Below, piece after piece: positions 3,944-5,768 of a stretch of 5,768 bases of DNA. Both the position numbers and the translations under genes were made by a program. Each line of letters opens with the position of its first letter. Positions within the stretch are counted from its first letter, which is position 1. The DNA is from Syntrophaceae bacterium PtaB.Bin038. GTDB lineage: Bacteria; Desulfobacterota; Syntrophia; Syntrophales; UBA2192. Location of the stretch: the NCBI GenBank assembly GCA_002067855.1, contig MVQS01000348.1, forward strand, positions 1-5,768, given 5' to 3'. The notes below the pieces were generated by a model. The model searched no databases, had not been told where the DNA came from, and saw only the letters and a program-made list of their open reading frames with translations.

Positions 3944-5768
3944 ATGGTCAGGGACAAGGGAAAGGACGAACCCCGTGAGGCGCTGGCGGCCCTCAAGAAG
4001 CGCGTCGCGGAACTGGAGCAGACGCTCCAGAACGAGCGCGAGACCTTCGGGACCATCATCCAGAAATCGCCCTACGGCGTCCTGCTGCTCGGCGAAAAGG
4101 GCAAGTTCATCTACATCAACCCGGAGTTCGTCCGGGTCACGGGCTATGCCCTCGAGGACGTCCCCACGGGGAGGGAGTGGCTCCGGAAGGCGTTCCCCGA
4201 TGCCCAATACCGCAAGAAGGTCATCGAGACCTGGAAGGCCGACATGGCGGCCAACGTCCGGGGCAGCGCCCGAGTCTTCCACGTCACCTGCCGGGACGGC
4301 GCAACCAAGGTCCTCGAATTCCGGGCGGCGCGCATCGACGAGCGGCGCACCATGGTCATGCTCACCGACATCACGGACCGCAAGCGCATCGAGTACGCCC
4401 TCATCGAGAGCGAGGAGCGCTTCCGGATGCTCTCGGACAACTCGCCCGTGGGCATCGCCCTGGCCAGGCCCGACGGGGTTTTCGAGTACCTGAACCCCCG
4501 TTTCACCGAGATCTTCGGCTATACCATCGAGGACCTGCCCGACACCGAGACGTTCCTCAAGCGGGTCTTCCCAAACCCCTCGTACCGGGACCTCGTACGG
4601 TACTTCTACCGCGAGGACCTGGAGAACTTCACGAAGCACCGCAAGGTGGGGGAGCGCGTCGTGACGATCCGCGTGCGGGGCGGCTCCGACCGGATCATGC
4701 ACTCCCGCATGGTGGTCCTCGGCAACGGCAAGCAGCTCATGACCTACGAGGACATCACGGACCTCAAGAAGATGGAGGCCGAACTGTTCCACGCGCAAAA
4801 CATGGAGGCCGTGGCCACGCTGGCCGGAGGCATCGCGCACGCCTTCAACAACATCCTCATGGGCATCCAGGGCTACACGGCGCTGATGCTCTCGGAGACA
4901 AAGGCCGACCACCCGGCCTACGGGCGGCTCAAGCGCATCGAGAAGCAGGTCAAGAGCGGCGCCGACCTCACCAACCAGCTCCTGGCGTTCTCCAGCGGCG
5001 GCCGTTACGAGGTCAAGCCCTGCAACCTCAACGACATCATCGAGAAGACCTCGAACGCCTTCGGGCAGACCCGCAAGGACATCACGATCCACAAGTCGCT
5101 CGAGAGCGACATCTGGGCCGTCGAGATCGACCAGGTGCAGATCGAGCAGGTCCTCGTCAATCTCTACGTCAACGCACAGCAGGCCATGCCGGGCGGCGGG
5201 GAACTGACCCTGAAAACGCGGAACGTCACCCTCGACGAGGCCTACGTCCGCAACTACAAGGTCAAGCCGGGCAACTACGTCATGGTCTCCGTCACGGACA
5301 CGGGGATGGGCATCGACGAGAGGACCAAGGAGCGGATCTTCGAGCCCTTCTTCACCACCCGGGAGATGGGGCGGGGTCGCGGCCTCGGGCTTGCCTCGGC
5401 CTACGGGATCATCCGAGGGCACCAGGGGATCATCAACATCTACAGCGAGGAGGGCCGGGGGACGACCTTCAACCTCTTCCTGCCCGCCACGGACAAGGCG
5501 GCCGTCAAGGAAACGGTGCCTCCCAGGGGACTTCTCGAAGGAAGCGAGACGATCCTCTTTGTCGACGACGAGGACGTGATCATCGACGTCAACCGGGAGA
5601 TCCTCGAGTCACTGGGTTACAAGGTCGTGGCGGCCAAGAGCGGCCAGGAGGCGATCGAGATCTACCGGAAGCTCCGCGGCAAGATCGGCCTCGTCATCCT
5701 GGACATGATCATGCCCGGGATGGACGGCGAGGCCACCTACGACAGCCTCCGAAAGATCAACGACGACG
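3944..5768 (+). CDS. Cytosolic hybrid histidine kinase, PAS-PAS-HisKA-HATPase-REC, C-terminus cut by window edge
   Basis: The frame stays open for 608 codons to the window edge. Residues about 12-35 look like a short coiled coil (KKRVAELEQTLQNERETF). PAS1 spans about 36-150 and PAS2 about 157-278; each ends in an ITDRKR- or ITDLKK-type linker. The HisKA dimerisation domain has AGGIAHAFNNILMGIQGY with His299 as phosphoacceptor. The HATPase domain shows the N-box NLYVNAQQAM (406-415), G1 DTGMGI (452-457), F-box EPFFTT (467-472) and G2 GRGRGLGL (476-483). The receiver starts near 535 with VDDED (540-544) and phospho-acceptor Asp587 in LDMIMPGMDG; its last 50 or so residues, including the conserved Lys, are outside. 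No membrane segment or signal peptide is seen, so it should sense a cytoplasmic cue through its PAS domains. It would autophosphorylate and pass phosphate to its own receiver and perhaps to another protein encoded elsewhere. The residue after His299 is Ala, not the usual Asp or Glu. The ligand and output are unknown. Confidence 0.92.
   Translation, partial: MVRDKGKDEPREALAALKKRVAELEQTLQNERETFGTIIQKSPYGVLLLGEKGKFIYINPEFVRVTGYALEDVPTGREWLRKAFPDAQYRKKVIETWKADMAANVRGSARVFHVTCRDGATKVLEFRAARIDERRTMVMLTDITDRKRIEYALIESEERFRMLSDNSPVGIALARPDGVFEYLNPRFTEIFGYTIEDLPDTETFLKRVFPNPSYRDLVRYFYREDLENFTKHRKVGERVVTIRVRGGSDRIMHSRMVVLGNGKQLMTYEDITDLKKMEAELFHAQNMEAVATLAGGIAHAFNNILMGIQGYTALMLSETKADHPAYGRLKRIEKQVKSGADLTNQLLAFSSGGRYEVKPCNLNDIIEKTSNAFGQTRKDITIHKSLESDIWAVEIDQVQIEQVLVNLYVNAQQAMPGGGELTLKTRNVTLDEAYVRNYKVKPGNYVMVSVTDTGMGIDERTKERIFEPFFTTREMGRGRGLGLASAYGIIRGHQGIINIYSEEGRGTTFNLFLPATDKAAVKETVPPRGLLEGSETILFVDDEDVIIDVNREILESLGYKVVAAKSGQEAIEIYRKLRGKIGLVILDMIMPGMDGEATYDSLRKINDD

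Noticed and set aside
3871..3978. A 35-codon open frame overlapping the kinase start
   Set aside because: It has no ribosome binding site and a Gly/Glu/Gln-rich product, and it overlaps the well-supported kinase start in another frame.
3896..5422. A 508-codon minus-strand open frame
   Set aside because: It is antisense to the hybrid histidine kinase, whose domains are unmistakable. The product is a low-complexity Leu/Asp/Val/Gly sequence typical of a mirrored frame.

Overview
The window is GC-rich bacterial DNA with tightly packed genes, short gaps and third-position G/C bias. The MnmA motif types (NPCxxC and SQDICF) and the hybrid histidine kinase style (LAGGIAH-FNNILMGIQGY, EMGRG-GLGLASAYGII) suggest a deltaproteobacterial (Desulfobacterota, perhaps Syntrophaceae-like) chromosome. 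This is inferred from motif style only; nothing in the window identifies the species.

Layout: two genes lie on the minus strand and two on the plus strand, diverging around position 2650-2910. (1) 1273 to the left edge, minus, incomplete: a fusion of an N-terminal P-loop NTPase domain to a MnmA-type tRNA 2-thiouridylase. (2) 2647-1376, minus: a complete 12-helix major facilitator transporter resembling the aromatic-acid/sugar-acid symporters. (3) 2912-3733, plus: a complete alpha/beta hydrolase with an intact catalytic triad. (4) 3944 to the right edge, plus, incomplete: a soluble PAS-PAS-HisKA-HATPase-REC hybrid histidine kinase. The gaps are about 100, 260 and 210 bases, and no gene-free stretch exceeds 300 bases.

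The four genes do not form an obvious pathway. The transporter and hydrolase are divergent neighbours and could act on the same class of organic acid or ester, but the sequence does not show this. No cognate regulator is visible, and the kinase's partner must lie outside the window.

Two points stand out. First, the P-loop-MnmA fusion: its N-terminal domain (about 190 residues) has a clear Walker A motif and no counterpart in ordinary MnmA. Second, all three intergenic gaps carry a copy of the same dispersed element, built from 8-base tandem units (GAAGTTAG, GAAGTGAG, GAAGAGCG) arranged as inverted arms. One copy reaches into the transporter gene and supplies its last codons and stop.
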